A stretch of DNA of 64,000 bases from Tricholomella constricta (Eukaryota; Basidiomycota; Agaricomycetes; Agaricales; Lyophyllaceae). This document shows positions 11,254 through 23,075 of the stretch, one piece after another. Each line of letters begins with the position of its first letter. Within the stretch, counting starts at the first letter, position 1. The DNA lies in contig JAACJP010000047.1 of NCBI GenBank assembly GCA_013368375.1, positions 124,001-188,000 of the forward strand, in the 5' to 3' direction. A program made the translations under genes and the position numbers. The notes beneath the pieces were generated by a model. The model saw nothing but the letters and a program-made list of their open reading frames with translations, made no database searches and was not told the DNA's origin.

Positions 11254-13572
11254 CAAAGAGGGATTCGCAAAGTATGAACTAAAGAAACTGTAAGAGAAAG
11301 AGAGAGAAAGGGAGTGATGTGGAGTACCTGAGTGCACTTGCCTGAAATTGTCGATGCTGTGATCGGGATGGGCGCGAGTCTCAGATGAACGGCGGAACGA
11401 AACGCGGATGCAACCACAAGGTTGTCGACAGCTCCCAGCAACTGTTCGCTACCGTCAGGCCACGAGTACCCTCTTTGTTCTCAACTGTAGCGTCATTGAC
11501 GTATTATCCCAGGAAAAGGTCAACAGCCCAATCTCAACCCAACTTGATCGTCGAGTGAATCTGGTTCGCGGAGCTCATGACACCGTTTGATCAACCCTTG
11601 TAACGCAGGGTTCAAGGCACGCGTCAGCGGATTGCCAGACCTCGAAACTTTAGTGTTCCCCAGGTCTAGCAGCTTGCCTTTTTCTGTCGACGCCGGAACT
11701 TTGAATTCCAGATGCGGCTAGGTCCGAACAAAAGGGTAACCATCCGGCGCTCAATCCCCCCCAAAAAAACCTGAAAGAACCGCAACGATGTTTCACGAAG
11801 GGCTGCCACGGCTGCGCGTCCATCTTGGAGGTTTTCCAGAAAACTGTGGCGCCGTTGCGAGGGATGGGACTTGCCTCGCGCCGGGACACTGCCTTCAATC
11901 AATAGAACCAAGCAACCATTTCGGGATGATAAGAAAGAATTTCAATCAGCGCGAAATTGGATATGTCTAGAATCAAATCTCCATTCGGGGGTTTTCAAGA
12001 GGCAGATCCGAGGCAGAACGAAACCAACAGATTGGAATGATTCTAAAATGATCGCCTCAAGGGTCAAGGGGACAGACGACGTTACCTGACATCAGCGACC
12101 TTCAATCTGTCAGTTTCATTGTCTGTGCGTCTTAACGATCAGGATTTTTGCCTTGTGCAGATACTGAGGAAAAATTGATGTGCGAAACTCCAAGCCAAAA
12201 TGCTGTGCAACTCCGGGTCCGGGTGGAGCGGACTTCCAACTGGACTCCGGTGATCTATCAAATCCACAGCTTCCGCTATGTACGCCCAATTATTGGTTAA
12301 TGCCTCGACACCCTGAATCCCCGCAGTCAGATAATCTCACGTTCGTTGTTGAAGAGAGAATGGGCCAATTGATATTTATCAACTGACATGAAACTCAGTG
12401 AGCAGCATCAAAAAGACATATTTTCTTCGACTGAGCCAAGCAGCATTTCGTTGCCGGAAGCAATAAGTCGAGGTTATTGTCCTTGCCATCTTCCCGACTG
12501 ACATATATGGGGCTCGCGTACATGTCGAAAGGCCGCATGTTGTTCTAAATCTGAGTCATGATGTGCCTCCGCCCTCCAGAGATCCTGGAGACGGCGAAAT
12601 CTGAAGCATGGTCACAGGTCATGGAAGAGCATGCAACGAGTACCCACAATAAAACAGAAGCCCAGAAGCAGTAACCCTTTCATCTGAATCAGTAAGGAAG
12701 TCCCCGCCGGCTGGCGGTAACCAAAAGGAGCCGTGCTTCTATGTCAGCGTCAATAGTTGGTCAATAGGCGAGTCAGGATGTTCAAGCCCTGGATGGCTTG
12801 TCTGGGAACATTATTAATGTCCAGAAATTGCAACATGAGCCTGTCAGTGTATTTTATGCCTCTAAACTTCGGCTGAGCCCTGCTCGATTTAAGCTAAGCC
12901 CGTAGACTTACAATTTCGAAAGAAAAGCGATGGCAATGTGAATGGAGTCTCCAGGAACGGTGGAAGATAAGAAATTGTGCCACTCACCCACGCCAGATCC
13001 CCGTTACGTGAAACAAGCGCGAGGACGGTCCTAAAAGCAGCGGTAGTGGTTCTGCCCGTACCGATCGGGATCCGATGGCATCGCCTGGAGGATGCGCCTA
13101 ACTTGTCTGGGCGGGCTAGTTTCACAGGTGTGGTGTGGAAATATGAAAAAAAAATCGGTAGCGTCACTCTAAAAGGACGCATGGCAGAGGACCCTCTGCT
13201 GTCGTGAAAATTACCGCATGCGCCCCTGGCTATCTGCGGGGTCAGGGTTGAAGGTCTCGAGAAACTTCAGAATCGAGATCTATCGAAGGTTGATAGCGGT
13301 AAGGCGTTTGAATGGCAGGAATGCTGGTGGTGTTGCCGTCATATTCAGTTCCTTCGGAACAATCTGCACGAAGCCAAGCCTACTTCCAAATTACGAGGAC
13401 CAAGAGTAACTGCAGGAGGTCGAAACGTTGAAGGCCGAGCGATGACCGTGGTACACTGTGACATCAAACGTCCAACACGTGCATGTGACGCAGTGACTGC
13501 CTGGAATTATCCGACTGGTCCGAAGACCGATAAGCCTTACACTCCGTCTGATACTGTAATCTTGCCACCGAC
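11254..13572. other. long intergenic region, no gene recognised
   Basis: More than 2 kb between divergent genes. Short open frames (12180-12386 plus, 12889-13182 minus) show no recognisable motifs. Long regulatory 5' regions are common for fungal developmental regulators such as the HMG-box gene, which reads away from here. The last 200 bases should include the uridine phosphorylase promoter. Confidence 0.3.
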
Positions 13573-15055
13573 ATGAAGGACACTCTTATGGACGCCAGTA
13601 CGTTACACATCGTACATGAATTTGATGACCTTAAGCATATGACCGGATTGTAGATTTTCCCCGAACAGCAGATCAGCGCGTCTATCACCTCGGGTTGCGA
13701 CCTGGAGAAGTTGCAAACCGTATTGTAAGTTCCTTTCTTGAAAGCGGCATTAATCGTTCTTACCAGTTGAATGAACTATAGGTCACTGTCGGATCGCCGT
13801 CTAGAGCGAGAGCTATAGCTGCTTTTCTTGACAAGGATCCCGAGCCATTCGTCTTGTCCTCTGAACGAGGGTTTCTTACTATCACAGGCCGATATAAGAA
13901 TGTTCCAATATCCATAATAAGTATTGGAATGGGGAGTCCAAACATGGACTTCTTCATTCGCGAAGTACGAGAATGCCTAAGTGGCGACATGTCTATCGTT
14001 AGGTCAGTTAAGTCTCATCTGCCCGCTCCATCTTTCCTGAACTTGAGCGGCCGAAAAAAAGACTTGGGTCCTGTGGGGGACTGGTGGATGTACCAGTTGG
14101 CACGGTCGTGGTACCTAAAGCTAGCGTGGCTGTGAGCCGAAATGTAGACTTTGATTTCTTGGATCCAGAGAATTGCGATGAGCCACCATACAGGATAAGC
14201 AAACCGGTACGCGTCTTTTTCGCTTCTCGACATCTTCCAAAGGCTTACCTCACTCAGGTTCCCGCAGACCCAACCCTGCACCTCGAGGTTTGTTTCTGTG
14301 GCTCGCTGGGCTTTATTGTTCAATTAATTACTTAAACGCGAAACCAGGTTCAGAAAGCTTTGGAAGCCGCAAAGCCTGCTGCATCTAACACAGTGATCCT
14401 TGCAGGAACGGTCAATGCGTCTGCAGACAGGTCAGTCATCGCGCAGTTGTGCGATGTGTGTGCCGAAATTAATCCCGTCACATATGAAGTTTTTATTCGT
14501 CGCAGGGAAGACATACTTCCTTTCCAGATCACAACGAGGACCTTGTTGATAAATTACAACTCTCAACGCCCGAATTGGCAACATTAGAGGTGAAGCCCTA
14601 TCCGAATTATCTCCAGTTTGGTTATTCACATGCCTATCCAAAGATGGAGACCTTTCATCTGTATCACCTCGCGGCATGCTGGAGTGGCAGACGTGTCGCT
14701 GCTAAAGCGGGAGAGCCACCTCTCACCACAGGGCCAGTACAGCCGATCATTTCCGTGCCACCTGCGCTCAGTGTCCCGGCATCTTCGCCCCGGCTCGCGT
14801 CTTCGGACACTGTCGTTAGGGCAGCCGCCGCGCAAATGGTTTTTGCGTCCCGTACATCTCAAGATTTCATCACCCCAGATCAGGTGACCGAATTAGAAAG
14901 GTGGACTGGTTTGGTACGCCTCGTCCTCCATATTGCTTTATTGCGTGGTCTAATGAAGATTCTACTGCGGTTAGGGTGTCCTAAATGCCCTCATTAACCT
15001 AGAAATACCCGCGGACGTAAGTGTTCCTGTCACAAGTCCCTCTTGCTTCTACTGA
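13573..15055 (+). CDS. uridine phosphorylase-like nucleoside phosphorylase (PNP/UDP family)
   Basis: Nine small exons can be followed with GT...AG borders: 13573-13597, 13654-13724, 13782-14002, 14062-14206, 14258-14287, 14348-14430, 14490-14589, 14644-14910 (approximate end) and a last exon from about 14972. The joined protein begins MKDTLMDANFPRTADQRVYH. It carries TVGSPSRARAIAAFLD, ISIGMGSPNMDFFIREV (phosphate and ribose region), RLGSCGGLVDVPVGTVVVP and the substrate-pocket segment LEMETFHLYHLA with its Met-Glu pair. These match the PNP_UDP_1 fold in the uridine phosphorylase branch, which cleaves uridine to uracil and ribose-1-phosphate in pyrimidine salvage. The last exon runs to TGA at 15053-15055. 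A GTAAGT inside it could be a further donor, so the extreme C-terminus is uncertain. Confidence 0.85.
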
Positions 15056-15284
15056 TGAGGCGCCCGTAGCGACTTCATCCGGAGAAAACAAGTGTCTGGG
15101 AAACTCTGTCAACAAGCGGACAGTGATCAATACATGTCAATAGCGATATATAGGAGGACCCTAGGAAATGGAACAAATACTGAAATTGTTATCGGGAAAC
15201 CTTGAGAATAATGTTTTGGTTCCATACAATCGCGCGTTGTTTTTTTCTTTTTCGCGGCAGTCTGAACCGGGCATCAATAGTTTG

Positions 15285-17339
15285 TTAGCTATCTACTCCT
15301 CTACCATCATACACAATGTCCATCACGCCCAACTGTCCCAGTGCTAATGCGTCCTCCCTGGATATTCCGACACAACCATTGAGGCGTAAATAAACAATGT
15401 TAGCCGTGGAAAGGGCTCCTTTCGAGGTCGTCTTCGTGTCGGCCATACCCGCTGGCGTCAAGTTCATTCCCGCTTGGTCTCTCCCCTGTCTGCGACGAGT
15501 CGCCCGGAGTGGCTTTATCATCCTTCGGCTCTCTGAAACTACCTGGCCGCTGCGGTTGAGTTCCTTCTCCTCGTCAACGCGAACGTTTCTCGCCATCACA
15601 ACCGCTCGCACGTCGCTAATATTCACGTCTTCACAACCCCACAAAGATATCGCCTCGAGCCGTGGGCACATTTTGACCAAAGGCCTTCCTTTCGGATCGT
15701 CGGGCGAAGATCCTAGGGTCCCAACCCCCTTCCTTTGCAAGCTCTCCATCAATTTTCGCACCCCGGTGCAACTATCCAGTGACAGGGATCTAAGAGCTGG
15801 CATGTACCCCAAGAACGCTTCGCCCCTCCCGTGTTCCGGAGAGATATCGAAGTGGGATAGAGTGATGTGGGTGAGGTAGAGTAGACGGGGATCTCGAAGG
15901 ATAGATTCGAGACGCGGCAGGCTCGGGAAAGGCTTGCCGCCGGTCCTCGTCCGTACATCCGCATTAGTGATTTCGAGCCTCTGCAGAAATGGGACTTCGA
16001 ATTTGCGGAACGAATGCAACGAGTTCTCGCCAGCGCATTGCAGGCTCAGGTCACGGAGGGAAGAGAGAAGTGAGCGTCCACGCTTCGCGGACGCATGTGA
16101 GATCCAGTCGTCATGATGTCCAGATATGTGCCAGTCGGTCACACGTCTAGCCGGAGGTTCTTCCGTCCATATGTCCAATTTCTCCAGGGCAGGAAAATCG
16201 AAAAAGGTGACGAACCAGTGGATCTCGCCGGGATAGGGATAACTCCACTCAAGCCGTTTCAGATGGGGAAGCCGGACCCGCGGGCGCGTGGATATGTCGG
16301 GGTTTATGGCCATGTCGTCTTCATTGAGGAATACGTCGAACCTGGGAACAGTGTTCGACATGGTAAAGTCCTCAAGGAGCGGGGTGAGTTCGAGAAACTG
16401 GCAAAGGGTGGACATTTTGAGTTGATACACATGTCGTTCATAAAGGACCACGAAAGGCCTGGGGGTATAGCTGAGCACGAGATTTGTAATATTCACGAAT
16501 AAACGGTTTGGAAGGCTAAACAGTGGGACTTCTCCCAATTTGAGACTTTTCAGATCGGACAAACGCGGTTCAGCTTGATTGATGTCGTCTGGTTCTCGAG
16601 CGGTGCCTCTTTCAAGGAGAGATGGCGTTCCTCTGAATGATGGGCGGGGAGTTGTAATCGACAGACTTAGACTTCGTAAGCCGATATTATGCGTGGACAA
16701 TATTTTGACGACAGCCTGGACAGCCTCGGCACCGCAACATTCGAAGGAAATGGACCGAACACGGGCCAGATGATCAGAGAGGTCCTCGAAGATCTCCACT
16801 ACGTGCCTCGATTCCATCGAAGCTGGCACCATAGACAAACTCCGATACTCGACATCAAGTGGAGCTGTACAGGAACGGCGCACGAAAGTCCGCTGCATAT
16901 CGCCCATTGGTTCTGCCCCTTCACACGATATCCTCGACCAAAGGCGCGGCGTTGATAAGGCTACACTCCTCCAACGTTCACATACGTGGGATAGCGCGAT
17001 TGTAGGATGCCTTGAAGTCGGCTTTGCGGTACTGCCAGTTTCTGAATCCTCTTGGTCGACAACTGCTAAGAAAATATCTCCTAGAAGCTCTGGAGGAAGC
17101 CAGTTGACAGGAGGTCTTTCAGCTTCCAACGACCGAAGTTTGGTTTCTAGCTCCAGTTTCTCTGCACCGATCGAGTCTTTGAGCTTTTGCATGCCATCGA
17201 TCAATTTCTTGAATTCGTCCTCGCGTACACGTAGGTTTTCAATCTGGGCGTTGAATTTGGCAGCTTCAGCATTGATGAGAGCGATTCGCGTAGACATGGC
17301 GGAGAATAGGGAACGATAAATGTCCAAAAGGTAGCACAA
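15285..17339 (-). CDS. F-box-like protein with leucine-rich C-terminal region
   Basis: Intronless frame of 684 residues. After a short N-terminus comes a coiled-coil stretch (about residues 15-70, INAEAAKFNAQIENLRVRED) and then the F-box core PPVNWLPPELLGDIFLAVVD near residues 75-95. HVCERWRSVALSTPRLWSRI follows, the usual continuation in mushroom F-box proteins. The remainder is Leu-rich with repeated LxxLxL segments (LRSLSLSI, LRDLSLQC, LRSLSLDSC, LEAISLWGC), consistent with LRRs. Such proteins are expected to be substrate receptors of SCF ubiquitin ligases and form a large expanded family in Agaricomycetes; the target is unknown. A second Met at 17297 (MSTRIALINAEA) may be the true start. 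Confidence 0.85.
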   Translation of the reverse strand: MCYLLDIYRSLFSAMSTRIALINAEAAKFNAQIENLRVREDEFKKLIDGMQKLKDSIGAEKLELETKLRSLEAERPPVNWLPPELLGDIFLAVVDQEDSETGSTAKPTSRHPTIALSHVCERWRSVALSTPRLWSRISCEGAEPMGDMQRTFVRRSCTAPLDVEYRSLSMVPASMESRHVVEIFEDLSDHLARVRSISFECCGAEAVQAVVKILSTHNIGLRSLSLSITTPRPSFRGTPSLLERGTAREPDDINQAEPRLSDLKSLKLGEVPLFSLPNRLFVNITNLVLSYTPRPFVVLYERHVYQLKMSTLCQFLELTPLLEDFTMSNTVPRFDVFLNEDDMAINPDISTRPRVRLPHLKRLEWSYPYPGEIHWFVTFFDFPALEKLDIWTEEPPARRVTDWHISGHHDDWISHASAKRGRSLLSSLRDLSLQCAGENSLHSFRKFEVPFLQRLEITNADVRTRTGGKPFPSLPRLESILRDPRLLYLTHITLSHFDISPEHGRGEAFLGYMPALRSLSLDSCTGVRKLMESLQRKGVGTLGSSPDDPKGRPLVKMCPRLEAISLWGCEDVNISDVRAVVMARNVRVDEEKELNRSGQVVSESRRMIKPLRATRRRQGRDQAGMNLTPAGMADTKTTSKGALSTANIVYLRLNGCVGISREDALALGQLGVMDIVYDGRGVDS

Positions 17340-17698
17340 CGATGTTGGGCTTCAAGCTTTCAAGGAGGACGCTAGTGGGCCACGTGACCGTTCTGGGCCT
17401 ATTAAACTCCTTCAAGGAGTTCCTGTACCAAACTTATTTCTTGTCGACCATCACCTCCTTGCTGCACTGCTGCAGGCCACGAGTCCGAGGAGCGCATTCA
17501 TACCCACCAATACACTTAGCTTGCGTTCTTCTGGCAAACTTGTGGAGTTTCGGAACTTACACGGCCTTGCTATTAGGTCATTACTGTCAGGTAAGCCCTG
17601 ACGGGGACTCGGACCATGATTCTATGTCTATACATACATACAGGGTTACCCTTCGCTGTATTTAAGGTGCAGCCCCACAATTCTACTAATCACCCGCC
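17340..17698. other. bidirectional upstream region
   Basis: This stretch lies between the divergent F-box gene (minus) and GH31 gene (plus), so it probably contains both promoters. The sequence TGTATTTAAG at about 17658-17667 sits roughly 35 bases before the GH31 ATG and is a possible TATA-like element. Nothing else was recognised. Confidence 0.3.
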
Positions 17699-20600
17699 AT
17701 GCTGGCGTGTATCTTGGTTTTACTTGCGCCCTTGGTTTTTGCAAGGTCAGCGACACAGGCTCCACTCTCCTTAGACAGGCTCCATGATGTTGGAAACTTC
17801 GCTAGTAATCACCCCCTCGATGTATCGACCTGTCCTGGTGCGTACGTGATGCATGTTCAGATATTTGAAATTTAAATGTCGACAGGATACACTCTACATT
17901 CACTTGTTGAGACCAAAATCGGCTTCTCCGCCCAATTAAATCTGGCGGGAAACGCTTGTAATGCATTTGGAGATGATATTTCTGAGCTCACAATTCAGGT
18001 ATCATACGAAACTACCACAAGGTTTGATCCCGTTGTTCGATGTTGAGCTGTGATTTTTAAGCTCACACGACCACTAGGCTTCGCGTCAATATTTTCGACA
18101 GGGAACGCCAACAATATACCATTCCCGATTCGGTCATAGCTCGACCTCCAATTTCCAATACCTCTCTCGCAACCAAGTCAGACCTAGTATTCAACTATGA
18201 GCCGTCCCCTTTTGCGTTCTGGATTACTCGTCGGTCTCAGCCGCGAGCACCGCCGCTTTTTGACACAAGAATCAGCTCCCTTCCCACAGCGCCCACTGGA
18301 CCTGTCATTGCCACTGACAATAGCACTATTCTCAATGGCTTCCCACTTGTTTTTGAAAAACAATATCTTCAGGTAACCCGTAATTTTAACGATCATCTGT
18401 CAGTTGAAGTTAAATGTGTTCTTCAGCTAACCTCGGCCCTCCCTTTGGATGCCAATATTTACGGACTCGGTGAAGTTGTCGCTAGCTCTGGTTTCAGACG
18501 AAACATCGGCGTCAATGGGGGGTCGATCCAAACAATGTGGGCTCGCGATGTTGCTGATCCGGTCGACGAAAACATGTAAGGAATGTCGGTAATCTTAACA
18601 TCAAGTCGTTATTCACCTTTTTTATTTCCAGATATGGGGCACATCCTATCTACCTCGAGCACCGCTATGATGAGGCCACGAAGGAGTCACACTCACACGG
18701 TGTGTTTTTGATGAGGTAAACGCTTCTCCATTCTTCACGTTTGTCTTTGACCAACCCCTTGATCTTCAATAGCGCCGCGGGTGGCGATGTCCTCCTTCTT
18801 ACTCCACAGCGATCCGAAACATCACTCGTGCAGTACAGGATGATAGGAGGCGTGCTTGACTTCTACTTCTTCTCTGGCCCTAGTCCGATGAGTGTCATTG
18901 AGCAATACGGAGCATTGATCGGATTTCCAACATGGCAGCCCGCTTGGGGATTTGGCTTCCACCTTTGCAGGTCAGATGCACGTCTTTCTATCCGTCGTTG
19001 CATCCAAAATTTTATTCGGTAGATGGGGTTACTTCGATCTCAAGGAAACTAGAGAACAGGTGCTCAAGATGAAGGATGCAAATATACCCCTGGAAGGTAG
19101 TTACGATGTCTGATAATTTCAGCTCGTGCTCATTATGGGCGCAGTGATGTGGAACGACATCGATCTTTATCACGCCGTACGTGACTTTACAACGGATCCT
19201 ATCACGTATCCTGCAGAAGAGGTCCGGGCGTTCATCAAAGAACTGGTAAGATTCGTTGTCATCTTGGCGAGTAAAGCGCTAAGATAAGGCATTATGCAGG
19301 CGTCCAACGATCAGAAATGTAAGTAACATCGAGTTCGTGGCTTATCTCCGTCTTGATAGTGTTAACTCAGTATCCAGACATCCCCATTGTTGACGCGGCA
19401 ATACCTAAACAAATTAACTCCTCTGACATCGTGCGTGTACTTCGTCTCGACGAGTGGGGATTCTCTCACCAACTTACATCCATCAGTACCATCCGTACAC
19501 AAAGGGTGTTGAGCAGTGCGTCATACCCTCTCTACACTATCACTATCACACAAGGCAATGACCTGGTTCTAGGAACGTGTTCATTACAAATAAAGATGGG
19601 TCTGAGTACATCGGACAAGTTTGGCCTGGCTATACTGTGCGCCGACCTCTCATTTCTGAGAATCGGAACCTGTCTGATGTCCATCCAGGTGTTCCCTGAC
19701 TGGTTTCAATCAAAGACGCAACAGTGGTGGACAGATGCATTACGAAACTGGACCGAGTCCGGCGTAGAGTATTCAGGCATCTGGTTAGATATGAACGAGG
19801 CAAGCTCGTTTTGTGATGGATCTTGGTATGATCTTTGTTCTTTTCTAGTTCTGCCAATGCTGGGCTTTTGATAATCTTCCCATTGATAGCGGAACGAATG
19901 CAGATCTGTCGAACACAAGTGTTCCATTTATACTGCCTGGGGAGCCCGGAAATCCGATCACGGGTGTGTATTACCCCTTGTTGTTGCTTCGATGTCTGAT
20001 TAACCTTGGATCGTATGTTTAGACTATCCAGAATGGTGAGATCCTTATGATGTATCGCCCGGCGATCCAATCTGATGCACAGGTGGCAGCTATGATCCCG
20101 TCGTTTCGGGGCCGAGCGGTAACATCACAGTGAATGGCACGCTTACCTGCCGCACTGAAACGAGTTCTTCTCTCACGAAACGAGGTCTCGGTGCTGGGCA
20201 ACAGACAGGTGTAGATCTCAATACCCCGCCTTATGCGATCCACAATGGTTCAGTTTCCATACATCATTTTGTTGTCATCGACTCCGAGACTGAAGAATTT
20301 TGAAGGAAACGGAAGGCTATCAATCCACGCCTTAGCAACCAACGCTACGCACGCTTCTGGGCAAGTTGAGCTGGATGTCCACAACTTGTGGGGGTTGATG
20401 GAAGAGAAGGCGACCCATATAGCTCTTCAAGAGATCTCTCCGGGCAAGCGCCCATTCATTATTAGCCGATCTACCTTTCCTTCTTCAGGCAAGTGGACTG
20501 GTCATTGGGTATGTCATCAATACATTATGTTTTCAATGCACGTTACTTACAACCGTCAATCTGACAAAAGTTAGGAGATAACTTTAGCTTATGGTCGTAT

Positions 20601-21755
20601 CTTCGTCACAGTATTGCCGTATGTGGTATTTGACGCAAAGGAAACAAACCAGCTAATGCCCATTATCTTCAGGGTGTCCTGCAATTTCAAATCTTTCAAA
20701 TTCCTTTCGTCGGCGCCGATACCTGCGGTTTCAGTGCGTTTAAAAGTCCGGCGGTTATTGCCTTGAAAGCTGAACTCTCTATCAGACGGCAACACGGATG
20801 AAGAGCTGTGCAACCGCTGGATGCAATTAGCAGCCTTTACGCCCTTTTACCGTAATCACAACGTCAAGGGCGCGATTCCACAAGAACCCTATCGATGGGA
20901 CAGCGTAGCCAGTGCATCTCGGATTGCAATCGCTATCCGCTATTCCCTCCTTCCGTATTGGGTAGGTACTTCGATGCTTAAGTATATCTGTCCCAGACTT
21001 CTCATTTACTCGACGACAGTATACTCTATTTGCATACTCATCGACAAATGGCACGCCACCTGTCCGCGCGCTCTTCTTCGAGTTCCCAGACGAACCAGAG
21101 TTATTTGATGTTACCACACAGTTTTTGATCGGCCGGGACATTCTCGTAACACCTGTCTTGGCTCCCAATGTCACTACTGTGGCCGGTGCGAGCGTTACTC
21201 CTCGATTCACAAGCAAAGATACTGATCATCCCTTAAGGTATCTTCCCTGGAGGGGGAGGAGTGATCTGGCGAGATTGGTATACCCATGATGTGGTCAACG
21301 CCAAAGCGGGCGCCCCAGTAACCCTTCCAGCTCCCCTGGGACACATCAACGTCCACATTCGCGATGGGTCTGCCATTCTCCTCCACGCTCAACCGGGATA
21401 TACCGTCGAGGAAACCCGCCAGGGCCCCTTCTCGCTGTTGGTATCGCAATCCGCGGATGGCCATGGTCTGGGATCAGCGTACATTGACGACGGTGTCAGC
21501 TACCCTCCAGGACCAAGCAGGACCCTCACCTTCTCTGTCACCCAACACCAGGTCCTCATCAAGGGCCATGGCTCGTTCCATATCCAACAACGCCTGACAG
21601 AAATCATCATTCTTGGTGTGAGTTCGAAACCAGGCTTCGTTTCCCTGAACGGAAAGAGAATCGGGGGCTGGATGTACCTTCCAGCGCAGGAGAAACTCGT
21701 CGCGCGAAACCTGAATGCCGATTTGAATGGACTGGTGACGCTTCAATGGAAGTAG
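17699..21755 (+). CDS. secreted alpha-glucosidase, glycoside hydrolase family 31
   Basis: Starts [20 protein letters not shown], a signal peptide, and runs through about fifteen exons. Recognisable GH31 landmarks in order: [16 protein letters not shown] (about 18460-18500), [57 protein letters not shown] then VFPDWF, and the catalytic nucleophile region [12 protein letters not shown] (about 19780-19812). The acid/base region HW-LGDN spans an intron (about 20505-20585), followed by [13 protein letters not shown] and [20 protein letters not shown]. The C-terminal beta-sandwich ends in LVTLQWK. All catalytic segments are present, so the gene looks functional. The family hydrolyses terminal alpha-glucosidic bonds of maltose, starch or related glucans. 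Extracellular or cell-wall location is inferred from the signal peptide. Length and arrangement resemble fungal maltase/glucoamylase-type enzymes. Confidence 0.9.
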
Positions 21756-22605
21756 TCGGGCGATTCGCTCGAATTTCATATGTCTCTCTTCTAACGATCT
21801 CACGCACGACAATCCCTTGACTTTGTACGAATTTCTGATGTATATAAATAGCACTGCGTATCTTGATACCTTCGAAAGACATTGTCAGCATATTTTCATG
21901 ATAAATTTTTTTGAAAGTGCGACGATTTGGAACAAAAATGACTTGATTGTAATAAACAAGGAAGACACTAACGACTCAGAGGTCAGCGAAAACTACGTAA
22001 TGACACTGCGGGCATGAGCCCATTTAAGCGTGGGATATATGCTGTAATTATTATGTAGTTATTTATAATACAACCAAAAAATGATTGTCGGTTAAATAAT
22101 GAGTTTATTTACAATATATTCCGCAACAAAGTCCACCCGAAAACCGGTGATAATATCAAAGATAAATTAGAAATACAATCATGTGCCATTCACCGTCAAA
22201 AACTCGAAATTATTGGTAATACTATCACCATTTATCCGGCGAGCATATGTTGAACATGTGGGAAAATATAGCCGATGCATTTGTTTATGATACGAACGGT
22301 CTATCGGCAAGAGATTGATCGGGAGTTTTATTTTAAATATATTCCCATATGATCGATGCGATCATATCAAGTAACTGACGTCACGCGCCAGTTATAACAG
22401 CCGCACTCGACGACGCGACGACGCGACGACGCGACAAGATAATATAGATACAATAATATAATGACATTATACTACATATTTAGTTCACAATAGGCGATAC
22501 GTAGCAAGATTCCGTAGATTGTGCTCCAAGAAAACAAAAAATTTAGCTATGGAGTCCAAAGTCAGATTAGATATGGTTTTAGAAATTCGTACGTACCTTC
22601 GAAGA
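21756..22605. other. AT-rich intergenic spacer
   Basis: The sequence becomes markedly AT-rich after the GH31 stop, with no recognisable gene. It contains a short GC-rich microsatellite at 22405-22437. It marks the transition from the gene-dense block to the rearranged region. Confidence 0.35.
22405..22437. repeat. 8-bp microsatellite (CGACGACG)n
   Basis: The 8-base unit CGACGACG is repeated three and a half times. It is GC-rich inside an otherwise AT-rich spacer and is not in any recognised gene. Confidence 0.8.
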
Positions 22606-23075
22606 TCAGTCGTCGCCAGATAGCTCATCCATGACGATGTCTTCGTCGAGGGCGAGCGGCGGCGCAGGAGCGCTGGCCACGACGAGCGGCGCGGGAGCGC
22701 TGGCGACGACGAGCGGCGCGGGAGCGCTGGCGAAAATGGACGGCGCGGGAGCGCTAGCGAGGATGGACGGCGCAGGAGCGCTAGCGAGGACGGACGGCGC
22801 AGGAGCGCTGACGACGACGGACGGCGTTGGGTCCACGTCCATCATGTCTGAATTGTTTATGAGAAAAGAAAAAGGGAAAAAAAAAATGCAATGGGCGCAC
22901 CAGGGGATTGTGGGGCCGCGACGGCAGTCGGCGTTGGCGCCTGAGGGATGGGGTCGACGTCCATTGCGGTGATTGAGTTTCTGTCGTCTATAGCTGTAGG
23001 TATGAGAAGCAGCACCAGGCAGCAAACATGCAGGTACTCACCATATGCCAGAACTGGGGTGTCAGGTGGGAGCAT
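22606..23075 (-). CDS. small Ala/Pro-repeat acidic-tailed protein of unknown function
   Basis: Three exons give a coherent frame: MLPPDTPVLAY from 23075, intron about 23000-23039; AIDDRNSITAMDVDPIPQAP to about 22906, intron about 22852-22905 with a pyrimidine-rich tract; then MMDVDPTPSVVV. After that come six copies of a nine-residue unit (SAPAPSVLA, SAPAPSILA, SAPAPLVVA and variants) and an acidic tail DEDIVMDELSGDD. The motif MDVDP occurs twice. No signal peptide, membrane segment or known domain is visible. I cannot assign a function. The protein repeat mirrors a 27-bp DNA repeat and may vary in copy number between strains. It could be a real small gene or a repeat-expanded orphan frame. 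Confidence 0.5.
22652..22813. repeat. 27-bp tandem minisatellite, six units
   Basis: Six consecutive units of about 27 bases sharing the core GGCGCNGGAGCGCT. The period is a multiple of three, and on the minus strand each unit encodes one SAPAPxxxA repeat of the small protein. Confidence 0.85.
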
